This document shows, in pieces, positions 1 through 11,281 of a stretch of 64,000 nucleotides of DNA; position 1 is the stretch's first letter, and each line of letters starts with the position of its first letter. The notes beneath the pieces are model-generated. The model made no database searches, was not told where the DNA came from, and was given only the letters and a program-made list of their open reading frames with translations. The position numbers were made by a program, and so were the translations under genes. The DNA is taken from NCBI GenBank assembly GCA_027922465.2, contig BQMF02000005.1:1922001-1986000 (forward strand). Reading direction: 5' to 3'. Source of the DNA: Turritopsis dohrnii (taxonomy: Eukaryota > Cnidaria > Hydrozoa > Anthoathecata > Oceaniidae).

Positions 1-268
1 CGTCTTAATACAATCTCTATTCAGGAGTTCTACTTTTCATCGATACCTAATCTGACAGTACGATTTTGTTTTTATTGTTTGAAATCACTTATTTATTAAC
101 ATTTTATGTGAGTTGTTATAATGCAAACACATTTATATTACACATTTCTAGTTGAGGAGCCAAATGTATCGATTTAGATATACTGAAAATAAATCCTTAC
201 TCACACACTTTGTCACACGCTGACCTTACTTTGTTACCTAGGTTTTTAAATTACCCGATCTCAAAATT

Positions 269-375
269 CTAGGTTGAGGACACTTTCCGTATATTTTCTC
301 GAATAAAAGCCGCGGCTTCTACTTATTTTCGGAGAGAAATTTTGCGGCTTCTAATCGAGGGTGGCTTCTATTTAT
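269..375. repeat. Fragment of a GCCGCGGC-type MITE
   Basis: The stretch holds the pattern 'CGAATAAAAGCCGCGGC' followed by two further short 'GCGGCTTCT/GTGGCTTCT' repeats and 'ATCGAGGG'. This style resembles the complete CCGTA-ended MITEs later in the window, whose ends also carry GC-rich palindromes next to 'TTAT/TTCTA'. Only one side is visible, so it is called a fragment. The family link is inference. Confidence 0.3.
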
Positions 376-590
376 CTGATCGTGAGATTATAAAGAAATC
401 ATTTGAATTTGAAACGCGCGGAAATACAACAAGTGATGTCAACAAAATCCATTGCTTGAAAGAAGGTCAACCGACCGAGGAGGGTCGAGTCTTGTTAGGA
501 GCATCAGATGGTAACCTTGAATTTATAGGAATTCCCACTCTTGATGATGGTGAGGTAAACTTAGCAGTAGAAAATTCAATTGAGTTATAG
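342..590 (+). CDS. Unrecognised 82-residue reading frame, possible 3' exon
   Basis: I do not recognise this product. It is acidic toward the C-terminus and ends with a stop at 588-590. The first residues overlap the MITE-like fragment, so the apparent N-terminus is probably not native. The middle and end read as ordinary, non-repetitive protein with balanced composition, unlike the AT-rich filler around it. No clear splice acceptor was pinned down. It could be the last exon of a gene entering from the left, a relic of a transposon gene, or chance. Confidence 0.15.
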   Translation: MRLLIEGGFYLSDREIIKKSFEFETRGNTTSDVNKIHCLKEGQPTEEGRVLLGASDGNLEFIGIPTLDDGEVNLAVENSIEL

Positions 591-768
591 TGCATGATAA
601 TATGGAATATATCAAAACGAAGGACAAAATATTAACGTTTTTACAAAAATTTGGGAAAAGGTGCTCTATGAAACGCCGGAACACTTCGGCAAAGGCAAAA
701 TTACCAGCGTCGTTTCTAATATCGTGTACTGCTGAATTAGAACGAGGTCATTTGTAGGTAATAAAAAC

Positions 769-1368
769 ACACACGTTTTTTTTTTATATAAGGAACCTCA
801 TACTTGGCTCTGCTGTTCCTTATTTTTTCAGCATCACAGTTGGGTCTGTTACAAAAGTACTAGCATTTTGTCCAACCGACACGATAACTGTTTGTTTCAA
901 TATTTTTTGACTATCAGCCTTGTAGAAATCATGTTTTGGAATTTTGTTAAGTCTATTCTAAAGTCTATAAAGTATACTTTCGAAAAACGTTTGCTTGAGA
1001 TATTGTATCATAATTGTACTGTTTTTTTATATAGTCCTACCTAGGCATCGATTTGCCGTCCGACATAAAACAAGTATTTTTCTAACAGGCCCTGTTCCAA
1101 AACGAGTTCCTTGCTTTTTAAGCTGCTTTTCTTCCTCATGTATATTTGAATCCTGATGTTTCGCACACTTCGTCATACGTACAAGTGTCTTTGGTTTTTA
1201 TTTTTAGTAGTTTATATTTGTTTCTTATTTTGAAAAAGAAAATTTTTATTGTTTCCTAATTTCTTTTCCTTCTATTTCAGCCTGGACCAGTTCTTTAATT
1301 TTCAAGCTTTTTCAGCCTCAAGTTCCTTGTAAGGGTTTTCCTTATAAATATAACAAAAAAAGTTTGTA
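769..1368. repeat. TIR element (MITE) of the poly-T/'GTTCCTTATTT' family
   Basis: The left end has CACACG followed by about ten T and then 'ATATAAGGAAC'. The right end reads, inverted, TGTACAAACTTTTTTTG followed by 'ATAAGGAA'. Inside are repeated 'GCTGTTCCTTATTTTTT' and 'GCCTCAAGTTCCTTG' motifs in both orientations. The same layout recurs more cleanly at 36842-37312, so I treat the two as one diverged family. No protein-coding frame is inside. Exact ends are approximate. Confidence 0.45.
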
Positions 1369-2207
1369 CATGTGAATGATTTCATCATAGTGAGGCTGGC
1401 AATGTCGACTGGGTCACGATGAAAATATTTATACAACACTCGAGAAATGTCTTTAACAGAGGAATTAGATGAAACCAGTGATCAACTGTACCAGTCTCAT
1501 TTTCAGTTAATTTGAAAACGAGGTTAAAACTCAGAAAATGCTTCACAGTTTGTTCACGGTAAAGAAAGTTTACCGGAAGACTAAACTGCCGTGAGCCGAC
1601 GAAAACGATAACGTGATAACAAAGGGGTACAAGAAAACGAATGTGTGAAATAACTCGGTGTTACCTCTTGAAACAAAACACTCTTTCAAGATGACTAGGT
1701 CAATGAATGCCTCTTGAAATAAACAAACAACTCCAGCTCCTCTGTATCGAATTAAAAGGTCACCCTTTCCATCTAAAAGTAACGTTGCAGTGCTATTAAG
1801 CAGCTGGATATTACCTAGGGGTGTAAAGCCACTGCTTAACATTGACTTTAGAGAGAAAGGGAGATTCGTTTATACGAGCATCGTTCCGCACAGTCCGGCT
1901 AGTCATTCACAAAGAACTGCTATTTTTTGACGAAGATTTGATTTGAAATAGACCTGACTATAGAAAGTCGTATCCTTGAAGATTTTATGTTCACCCTTAA
2001 CGGAACATGCCTTTTCAGAGAAGTAATGGTGGAACGGCATAGCGGATGCAGGCTAACAACAACGTAACGATGCAGATGAACGATACTTAGGTAAGTCTGA
2101 GTTTAAGTCAGAGCTGAAGTAAGAATTGCGTCAGACAAAATAATAAACATAAAATACAACATAGCAAAACAAAACAAACAAATGAAGAGGAGTCCTTTTT
2201 AGAGTAA
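1369..2207. other. Gene-free stretch
   Basis: Only short frames are present, without homology I can recognise. No repeat structure was seen before the tandem repeat that begins at 2208. Confidence 0.5.
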
Positions 2208-2306
2208 AAAATCGATCAATACACACGCAGACTGCGAGTGAAAATCGATCAATACACACAAAGACTGCGAGTGAAAATCGATCAATACACACGAAGACTG
2301 CGAGTG
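2208..2306. repeat. Three-copy 33-bp tandem repeat
   Basis: Three adjacent 33-bp units (2208-2240, 2241-2273, 2274-2306) differ at only a few positions in the middle. Each unit starts with AAAATCGATCAATACACAC and ends with ACTGCGAGTG. The minus-strand frame through it gives a repeated 11-residue peptide because 33 is divisible by 3. That is arithmetic, not evidence of coding. Confidence 0.9.
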
Positions 2307-2633
2307 AAAATCCACAACAAAGCGTTGACACCTCTGCATTAACTACAAATTACTTATTGTCTGAAGCAAGAAATTTGGAATATCCGATACCCGTCATAGA
2401 TACACGTATATATATATTCACAGCATAAACTGCAGTCCATGGAACGGAGAATGCACACAAATAGTGTTTTTGTAGAAGACGGAAGGTGGAGGGTGGATAG
2501 GAGATATAACTATCACAACAGTCTTTGTCTTTCGGTTTTCAAAGTGTTTTTGGTTTTTACTCCAGGTAGGATCAACTATCTGTAAGGACTACTTTGTAGG
2601 ACACACAAGAAAAAAGAATGTCGACGAGAATAA

Positions 2634-5600
2634 TTATATTTCGTCTGGACGACTGTTTATCCTGACGTGCCGATCGCGTCTGTCGTTGTGTCGGCGATAC
2701 GATGTCGGTTGTTCGTTGGAATGATGACGTGCTCTCGCTCGATCCAAATTTTGACGATGGTACTCGGAGCCTGAAGAAAGAAAAACCGCCGTTGATTGTT
2801 CGTTTAAATTACGGCGAATCAAATTTATCTTCCAGACGACTAGTGACAGAATTTAACGAATAAACCCAGGGTATAGCAAACGTCTGGAATAAATGGCACA
2901 TTACGTAAATATCGGTATTCACACGTTTGTCAAACGATGACTATTTTATATTCGAAGAAATACGATAAAAGTGCGATTAGTGAGATCATGCTTACTTGTT
3001 AATGCTCTTGGTTCCCTTCGATGATGGCTGATTCTATCTGCACCAATTGATCTAGCTTTCTCCTGCCATTCACGATGGAACGAGTCTTTTTCCACTGAAA
3101 AGTAGAACGGGTTGAATCATACGTAGTAGAATATCTAACAGCAGTCACTTTCAGGGACCGACAATTATCATAGGAAACGTTAAATGAACGTATCTTGGTA
3201 ATCAAATCAAGGAAAATTGTAGTTATTTATTTTTCCATTGATACTACAGTATGTGAGTACCATTGGACCTAGCCAACGACAACAAAATGGCTGTTTAACT
3301 TCTGCTTTTGAAATAAGGTGGTTATGAGATAGAAATTTCGGTATAACGAGGAAAACCTCAAGTTGCTCATTAATATTTATCTAAAACCACTATGAAGGAG
3401 GAGTCTACAACACACGTGATCATGTGCTCACCTTCGTCGAGGTTGATGAAATCGTGTTTTTCCTCTCGTTCATTCGTCCTTCTATTCATGCTGCGTTCAA
3501 CCACGTGACCTCTGTCATCTACGAGAAGAAAACAATTTGTGGGAAAAGTCGTCTGAAAGTCACTGTGGTGAAGAGCATTTTTATTGAAATAGTGTGCATA
3601 TTTCTATAAAAACGCACTTCTTCGCAATGGACTTTCAACAAATTTGCCCACTGGGTTTCTGCTAACATCTGTGAGAAAGAAAGTTCTGGGAGATCTGATG
3701 ATGATGTCATCGGGTTTTTCACTTTTGATGGGATAATAATTGAGTACTCACATATGTGATGTCCGACAGCCATTTTATTGATGCCAGTCTCTGTATTTCT
3801 TTCGCTGCGTTTCGTCTGACGAACCTACGCAAACGAAAAATGAAAATATTCAATCTTTTCTCTTGAAATAAGGACAGTGATTTGTAAATATTACCAAAGC
3901 AGTTCCTTCTCTTTCACTTTCAGTAATATAGGAATCAATGTTAGAAATGGACCTGCTGGAATGAAAAATAACAACGCAAGAACTCATACCCCGTTAGGTC
4001 CTTGAGTAGTTTCTGAAGTTGCCTCATAATATTTTGGCGCGCCATCCCCGGCACTTGAATAAGACATGACTCTTGTTGATGAATAGCATTGTGAAGCTGG
4101 GTTATTCCTTGCTTGAGACTAAACCAAAAAAAAAATACTTTAATCAATATATGTGTTTATAAAAAGCTTTAAATACAGATCAACAACATTGTGAATAATG
4201 TATCTATTAATAACACAATACAGATATCAGAATTTCTGTGACCAGCTACCTCTTCCCACCATTTTCAAAACGGCTGAAAATTTTTTGGGTTTTGCAATCA
4301 AAACAGACCCTCATTCCACTGTCAAAAATAAAATTAGCCATAATTAGCTAAAATTGAATTGTATGCCATCAGCTTACCATCATCATATTCATATCATCAA
4401 ACATACTTCTCCCAAACCCACCGAAAGGCATGACATCTCTGTTATGCCTTGGTTGACTTGGTAGACCACCAGGAGCCATGATGGACGGCATACCACCAAA
4501 GCCACCAAAGCCACCGAAACTACCAGTGAAGTCAGCCATCATTCTATCCATCCTGTCGAACTCGGCCATTATATCAGTGCTGGAAAAAAAAAACAACAGC
4601 TGCCGTCTAATTCATTATGCATTATAAGGATGGTCAAAATTGCCAATATTATGTTGGATTCCTTAGCAATATCTCAAACAAAACTTTTATCACATCATTT
4701 CAAAACAATTATCAGAATTATTGTAATGAATAAAACAGAAAGTCATTGTGTCATCTTGTGAAATGCTTTTGCCTCAGTTAATCAGTGTTCTTCCATAAGC
4801 TAAAACATTTTCAATTGTGATAAAACTATCCTTGATGCTAAAACATTCAGGGAGATTCTAAAAACTATAAAAAACAAACAAACAAACAAAAACAACCAGT
4901 TCAATTTGTGTTATGTATTAAAGGTTTGCACTAACCGTAAGTCGAAAGATTACCAAGTAAACAAAATGTTGATGTGTCCTTAAATACCATAATTACATTT
5001 ACAACACATTTCTACAATAACATTTTTGTAGTTTTTTTTTTATTTATATATGAAACTCATTTCTCGAGTCATAGTGATCAAAAGATTTTTACATTTTTCC
5101 AATATTGTAAATAATACTATAGATATGTAAACATTGCTGCAACAGATATTGTTCTTTTGACTACAGAAAAACGATCAGTTTAGGCCACGTTTCAGTAAGA
5201 TCAGAAGGAAAATCTTAAAGCTTAAATCTTAAATCCTTAAGCATTGTTTTTAAATTATTATAGTTGAGGAGTGTATAATAATAATGGAGCTTATGATATG
5301 AAAGTTAGTTTTTTCTTGTCTTGTTTTACTCTATTTGGCTCTAAAAATACCATTGAGCACTTTTACATTGCATTAAAGCTTACCTTATCCAATTCATTAA
5401 TTTGTTTTTTATTTTTCCAACTCATCTATTGTCTAATATTTTGATCATGTTTGGTAACTGGGCAAATTTATGTAAATGCCATATTTCCTCTCATAAACGA
5501 AAAATGGAGGCTAGTAGTTTTAAAAACCTATCAGAATATTTATTATATAAGTATTTTTGATACTTTACCATTTATTTCCGTAACAATAGACCTTACCCCT

Positions 5601-7173
5601 ACTAAATAGAAAGGGGAGAACTTCAATTACATCAAATTCGAAGCATCACTTTGATCTTATGATCGGAGTGGTTAATGCTGTCTCGTGCTTCAAGAATCTA
5701 GTCAATAACATGTTTCAAAAATTTCAAGTTATAATTAGATCGTCAATCAATGAGTAAGGTATTTTCGCAAGCATAAAGAAGCACAAGAAAATTGAAGCAA
5801 CAAGAAATAGATGGTATAGGATGGTATAGGATGGTATCTTTCAATCTTCGTCAAAAAATGTTCATGCAAACTATCCTAAAGATCAATAATGACCGAGACT
5901 CAAGCAGATAAATTGATAACAACATATATAAATGTCCCATTCATATTTTTCGAAAGAACTCAAGCAGCATTTGTAAAGTTATAAGTTTAATTTTTGACTA
6001 TCAACACACAGGAGGTTACCTTTATGATACAAGATCAATTAAATCAAATTGCTTACTTGCTCTCCATTGCTCTCAACTGTTTAAGGAATTTCAAATTATT
6101 TTAAAATTATCTAATTAATTTATAGTGTTGAGATAAAATTTCTTGTGCAGCATTGCAAAAATAATGATTGGTTATAAATTTAATTATATATCAAATATTT
6201 TTCAAAAATTAGAATAAAGATCGTACAAAATCTTCTGATGACGATATTATACCAAGTGTTTGCTTTTCCTTCATCATCAGAATATCCCAGGTAGTTGGTT
6301 TATATGTGTTGCACACTCGTGCGCATTCTCTGCATACTCAAAACTTATATGAAACCGAAGTATATATTGATAGATGACGTATTTTGAAATCAGTGGAGTT
6401 GTAGAGGAATTAGCCAGTAGGAAGAAAAAATCTTTTTGTACATTTCAATCACATAAAAAGGATTTGTCTTGTTTCAACTGGTGCTACTTTATTGAAACTG
6501 GCAACGGAAGCAGTGAATTAAGATCAATCTTCTGAAAATCCTTTTTTAAATTTACGAGTCTGATGTCAGCAAAAGCTATGAAAGTTTTCATGTTGTAAAA
6601 GAGAATGGCAACAGTGATATGGATATTTTCGACATTACTTTTGATTGCAAAATAATAATTTTAATTGGCTAAAAAAACATAGCAATCAGGTTTGTTTACT
6701 TGCAAGATTTCATTTAAGCCGGAAAGTGATACATGGGAGTGAATAATTTGTGAAAAAAAACAATGTTATTGACGAATGCATTATTACATTTAACAAAAAG
6801 GAGCATGGGGAAACAGCTTTCTTTTTATGGGAAAACAATAAAACAAACTAGTAAACAACAAAGGTAGTAAAGTTTTGGCTTGTTTACAGTGTAGCATGTT
6901 CAGTAGTAAAGATTTTTTTCGCTGTTGACTATTCAGCAGCAGTTTTGATTAAAACCCGTAACTAGTTTTGTAAAATTTCGTTTGCTTTGTATCTTTCATT
7001 TCATGGTCGAGAGAACCTTAGATATTCAAAATGATCTACCTTCAAATTTTACTGAAATTCTACAACAATGTATGAGTAAAGTTGAGAATAAATTCTACGT
7101 AAAACTAAAAAAATAATATATATTCATACCTGAAAAAAGGGTCTGATCTAAATGCAGAATTTCTGCCAAACAT
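2634..7173 (-). CDS. MLF: Myeloid leukemia factor (MLF) family protein, 7 exons
   Basis: MLF proteins are nuclear-cytoplasmic adaptors; fly MLF works with a DnaJ chaperone to stabilise RUNX factors. I read exons at 7130-7173, 4378-4579, 3990-4118, 3752-3824, 3432-3518, 2996-3094 and 2634-2770, all GT-AG, with phases that join exactly into 771 nt (256 residues plus stop). Vertebrate MLFs are about 250-270 residues. Residues 1-14 contain the typical SDPFF start. Residues 16-82 are rich in Met, Gly and Phe. The conserved core follows: VMSYSS (99-104), KMAVGHHIYDRGHVVER (142-158), the basic NRRT, DFINLDE (172-178) and HREWQ (185-189). The tail is basic and His/Arg-rich. Intron 1 is about 2.55 kb; intron 4 carries a hairpin repeat (3561-3629). 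The frame is intact, so it is probably functional. UTRs were not determined. Confidence 0.93.
3561..3629. repeat. Short hairpin repeat, copy A
   Basis: Imperfect 24-nt arms (3561-3584 and 3606-3629) enclose a loop 'TGAAATAGTGTGCATATTTCT' in which the central part is almost identical in all copies of this family (16865-16932, 38388-38456, partial 48443-48478). It lies inside an intron of the MLF gene. Confidence 0.75.
4580..7129 (-). other. Intron 1 of the MLF gene
   Basis: AT-rich, with no credible coding frame on either strand. The only structure seen is a short tandem repeat near 5811-5840 (about three copies of GGATGGTATA). The GT donor is at 7128-7129 and the AG acceptor at 4580-4581, both read on the minus strand. 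Confidence 0.8.
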
Positions 7174-7544
7174 TTTCAATTTCTCTTTTTAAAAAAATTT
7201 TCTCGATTTTTCTTCTACATTGGAGCGCAGTCGTATAACATCACTTCATGTGTTATGCAAAGCACATTTGGCAAGAAAAATATAAGGTGTTGTCTTACAT
7301 GGCTGCACAACCTAACATTTTCCAGACCTTTATAGAGCCGACATTTTGAGTGATAAAGCTGCCCGATTTTCATTTCGTCACCTGTTACCAACAGCAACAA
7401 GAGTGTGTAAAAAAAAAAAAGAAAAAGAAAGAGGAACGGCTATGTCCTAAGCAGCTCTACCGGGGGCGGTATGATGCCTCCTCCTCGGAGAGGTAGTCGG
7501 GCATACCTATTCTAAAGGGGGAGTTAGCAGTTGAAGAACACGAG
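7174..7544. other. Upstream flank of the MLF gene
   Basis: This should hold the MLF 5' UTR and promoter, but no TATA box or initiator could be fixed. It contains a purine run near 7407-7433 and no supported gene. Confidence 0.4.
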
Positions 7545-8110
7545 AATTCAAAGTGCCGACGACCTAACCAAACACATTATCGAGCAGATAAAAGAGATTC
7601 CGAGACCTAATCTCGACACAAACTTCGAAAATCAGAAAAGCGATGAAATCTCGTTCGGGAAACAACGCTTGCAAACATACGAGACAAGATGTCAGACATG
7701 ATCGAAAGACGAATGACCTGGCACGGGATGAAGAGAGCTTCGAACTGGCTAACTACCTTCCCACTCAAAGTTGAGAACTTCAATCTCTCTAAACAACGGC
7801 GGGCATTCTTTGATGCATTAACGACGAGATACAAGATGGAGCATGAAGCACTTACCTACGACTTGTGCATGTGGTAAAACCTATTCCATTTGATCACACA
7901 CGCTCTCGTGTACAAAAGGAGGTTTTGTGTATCAAAGACACAAATAAATTGAGGGACACATGAGCCACGGTCATCAAAGTAGTTAAGAAAGGTGTGGTGA
8001 TCGAACCCAGCACAGAGCAAGAGCAGACATAAGTGCATCAGGATTTTGGACGCGTGTGGCCAGCGAGCATTTTTCGACACTATGGTGTTTTATGGTGTTT
8101 TCTTTGCGAT
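7545..8110 (+). pseudogene. Decayed fragment of a retroelement RT-type polyprotein
   Basis: The longest open part (7689-7877) reads WLTTFPLK, then 'FFDALTTRY' and LTYDLCMW. A shift to another frame gives HALSC-KGGFVYQRH, and a further stretch gives DISASGFWTR-ASEHF. This order matches the C-terminal region of a widespread invertebrate retroelement polyprotein with a CxC...H...CPxGGFxxxRHNxxRD module followed by 'DIRArGFW...AFFDVRV'. That match is from memory of the family. At least two frameshifts and stops such as 7876-7878 mark it as dead. The exact superfamily is uncertain. Confidence 0.55.
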
Positions 8111-8196
8111 GAACGAGCACGAAAAAAAAACCCAAAAACGCTGTTACAACGTCCGCATTTTACAAGTGAAACGAGGATCGTTTACTCCACTAATCT

Positions 8197-10100
8197 TCAC
8201 AACAACTTGCTTTTCGTTCCGGTAAAATAAAAACCTTTACTAACATATTCTTTTGAGATTCCAGGTAGTTGTATCATTCTTAAACTGTTTCTCGTCTTTT
8301 CGTTGTGTGAGTAGGATTTTACAAAAATGCGTGCATTGTTTTTGTTTGCATTTGGTACCGATCGGCCATCCTTACCAACGATTAACAAAGCTCTCTTGTG
8401 GAACGAAGCAAGTTGATATGGAGGATTGTGCTGAAATGCAGTCATTGAAATACGGAGGAGCCACAAAAAAAATGGATCAGCTAGACAAGATTGTACTTCT
8501 TCATATTGGCTGGGCCATTGAAACCATTGGTTCCAAGCTGGCTTGTATTCTAACAGTGTCGTACTAGCATACTGTGCTTTCATTAACTCAAGAAGTGCTC
8601 CAGCTTTCGTTTGTAGATGAGGATCCTGTATGTCATCAAGTTTTCTCCAAAACCCAAAATTTAGCCCATCTATAGGAAAAATTAATGCGAAGTAGCAACG
8701 ACATATATATCCTTATTGTTCCATTAACGGTTTCACATCACCGTTACTATCCAGAAGAGTACCCGTTTCCCGATTGAACATGAGGTTTTCTCAACACGGC
8801 TTAGAGCCTTCACGCCACAGATGTTTTTCTACCTCAGCAAACGGTTCCTTGTTACCATAACAATACTATCCAGAAGTGTACCTACTCCCCAATGGGACAG
8901 GAGTTTTTCTCAACATAGTTTTAGAGCCTTCAGGAAACAACATCATGAATACCTGTTTCCCAGTGGAACAGGAGTTTATCCACTACACTTACAATTGTTA
9001 TCGAATAAAATCAAAACGAGGTGTAAAAAGCTAAACAGTGGCTGAGGTGATATGTACATTATTCATTTATTGAAAATGTAGAAACAGGTAATATTGGAAT
9101 AAAGTAGCTAATTAAGGTTGTTGGAAATTGATTAACAATGCTAACGATGGAAATTTATTGATGTCGTGAAAAATAGACTGTGCAGAAGTGTTATTTGTAA
9201 AGTAAGTGTTAAGCTGTAGCACCTGAGGTATAAACGGTTTGAACACTATACCGTTTTCCGTTAACAATGGCGAAAAATATATATGATGATGGCCAACTTG
9301 CCACATAGAACTCCTTTTCCCTGACAAAACTTCAGATGACTCAAGGTCTCAGCAATCAATTTAACAGGAGGACATAGCCAATTGAAATCAAATGAGTTTT
9401 ACCAAACTTATTTTTCGATTTTCCCTTTTACTACTTTTCCATTTCCTATAAAAATTACATCACGAGATAGACCAAAAAATAAGGATTCCATCGACATAAA
9501 ATTTATAAAAATTAATTGGATATTTTCTTCAAAAATGCGATGAAAAGTTTTGAAGCCAACGCACTGTATTTCAATGGCTAATGACTGCAAATGAGGTACT
9601 TCCCGCTTCGAGTTGTTAAGCTTTTAGGTTTAATTCTGAAACCATTGTTATTTTCCAGTCGAAGCTTTTGAGGTAAACGTTCCAAAAAAGCCATGACCTA
9701 CGATTTTCGATAAGCTTATACATTTGTCGTGTAAACATTCTGGTAATATTTCTTAATGCTAATGACATTGAGATCAAGTGACCAACAAGCTCAGCTGTTA
9801 CTAACAAAGAAAGAAGACAATAAGTAATAAAAAGCTTTTAAATATTTTATCTTGCCTTGCGGTACTTTAAAAATCAATTTTGTAAAGGCGCACCAAGCAC
9901 TGGCCACTGGTAAAACAACGAATACAAAATACTTGGTGACACCGTCTGGAAAAGTCCACGCAAAACCCAAATACTTTTGATGCTCTGGGGCAATTGTTAT
10001 GTGGTAACCATGTTTCAAATAGAAAGTTTCTAAGAAATAATTTGTCAAAAATTTCTGGAACTAATTTAAAATTTTCGTACTTGAATTTCGTAAATATCAA
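8197..10100 (-). mobile_element. Relic of a DIRS-like (tyrosine-recombinase) retrotransposon
   Basis: Reading the minus strand from 10100 downward, a reverse-transcriptase segment is spread over several frames: KYENFKLVPEIFDK, then LKHGYHITIAPEHQKYLGF, then TKYFVF-VLP and AFTKLI (about 10080-9850). These resemble the DIRS-type RT fingers and palm. Further broken frames (9790-9112) fit the RT thumb and RNase H region in position only. At about 8660-8250 there is LLELMKAQYASTTLLEYKPAWNQW followed by PADPFF-like residues, typical of the N-terminal domain of DIRS/Crypton-type tyrosine recombinases. RT before recombinase on one strand is the DIRS order. The element is riddled with frameshifts, and no termini were found. 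Confidence 0.6.
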
Positions 10101-10822
10101 GGAAATTGTTCACTTCTGAAGTCTATCACAAGCCTCTATTTCCCTAACTTTCCCGCAACTGTGAGTGGGTTACAACAATAAGGGGAACTTTTAGCCTCCT
10201 TAACACAACATCCCTTCATCAACTTTTGAATCAAATTTTGAAGTTCCCCTGCCACAATCTCTGCACTCTACGCTTTACTCAACCTCTCAGTTACGTGGTT
10301 CTAAATACACAGAAAAACTCCATTCGTTGATGAATAAGCACAATTAAACTTTAACTCTTTCATAAGAAACTTTCGTTGTGGACGCTGAACCATTATTGTG
10401 AACGAGACAGTTCCTAGCAAAATGTCCTACTCTTCCACCTAGCCAGCAACTTCCATTTCGTTTATTATTAGAACGGTAGGGATGGTAATTTGAGGTTCTC
10501 GACGATATAGTAAAATGCTCGGCCTTTTAAACGCTACTTAATTTGGGCCTCTGAAATAGCCTTAAATATGCCCCAATTTTCGAAATTTTTGATCGGATAC
10601 TAATATAAAAAAAACCTAATGGATGCAAAACTTACACTTAATTTCTGTTTTCGCTATCTTTTTTAAAAAAGCAACCATTCAAAATCAAAAAGTACATTTT
10701 ATGCAGATGAAAACTGTTAACAGGATCGTACAAATAAATTCGTAGCTAATTGGAATTTGGGCATAAACACGTCCCTGAAAGCTAATAAATATATATAATT
10801 ATCCCCTAACTATAAAATAAAG
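10101..10822. other. Gene-free stretch between transposon relics
   Basis: AT-rich, with no recognisable protein on either strand. It may include unrecognised remains of the neighbouring DIRS or hAT elements. Confidence 0.4.
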
Positions 10823-11280
10823 TCAAAAAGTGCCAAAAATCTCTCTAGCACCTACAAACTCGTTGCCTACATCATTTAAATCAAGTTTGTCAGTAAAATC
10901 CTTATGAACATGTAACAATGAAAGCGCATTAAAACGCATACTTTTCATCGTCGAGTGCAACCATGTTTTCAGTCTCCGTGCCGTTGAAAACGATCTTTCG
11001 GGTGTACACGATGTGGCAGAATTAATCAACAGCAACTTTATCACGTGGACGATGTTTTGGCATGAGATGTCGGGTAGCAACGGAGCATCCTTTTACAGCT
11101 TTGCAAAATGTTTGCTTCTATTCTAAGCATATCCATGTCGACTCCATCCTTGTATTTCTCCAAAATACTTTTTGTCTAGTCGGTTGCAGTGAGGTTGATA
11201 GCTTCATGGATTCGCCGGCCCTGTTACAGCAGCCCAAGATTCTCGATCAGCGAGTTTTATTAGTTTGAGACGTTTAAGAA
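10823..11280 (-). pseudogene. hAT-family transposase C-terminal fragment
   Basis: The frame 10823-11080 contains INSATSCTPERSFSTARRLKTW followed by RFNALSLLHVHKD, which is the C-terminal dimerisation (TTF/hAT) region of hAT transposases. Just upstream (11100-11180) another frame reads KYKDGVDMDMLRIEANIL, the preceding part of the same protein, so one frameshift separates them. No N-terminal zinc finger, DDE region or TIRs were found. It is a truncated, dead copy. Confidence 0.75.
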
Positions 11281-11281
11281 T

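Noticed and set aside
2208..2306. CRISPR-like array
   Set aside because: The units are contiguous 33-bp tandem repeats without unique spacers, in a eukaryotic context.
3941..4147. Minus-strand frame of 68 residues across an MLF exon
   Set aside because: It is the wrong frame of exon 3 of the MLF gene; the correct frame gives the conserved VMSYSS block.
8253..8567. 104-residue plus-strand frame
   Set aside because: Antisense shadow of the recombinase-like relic on the minus strand.
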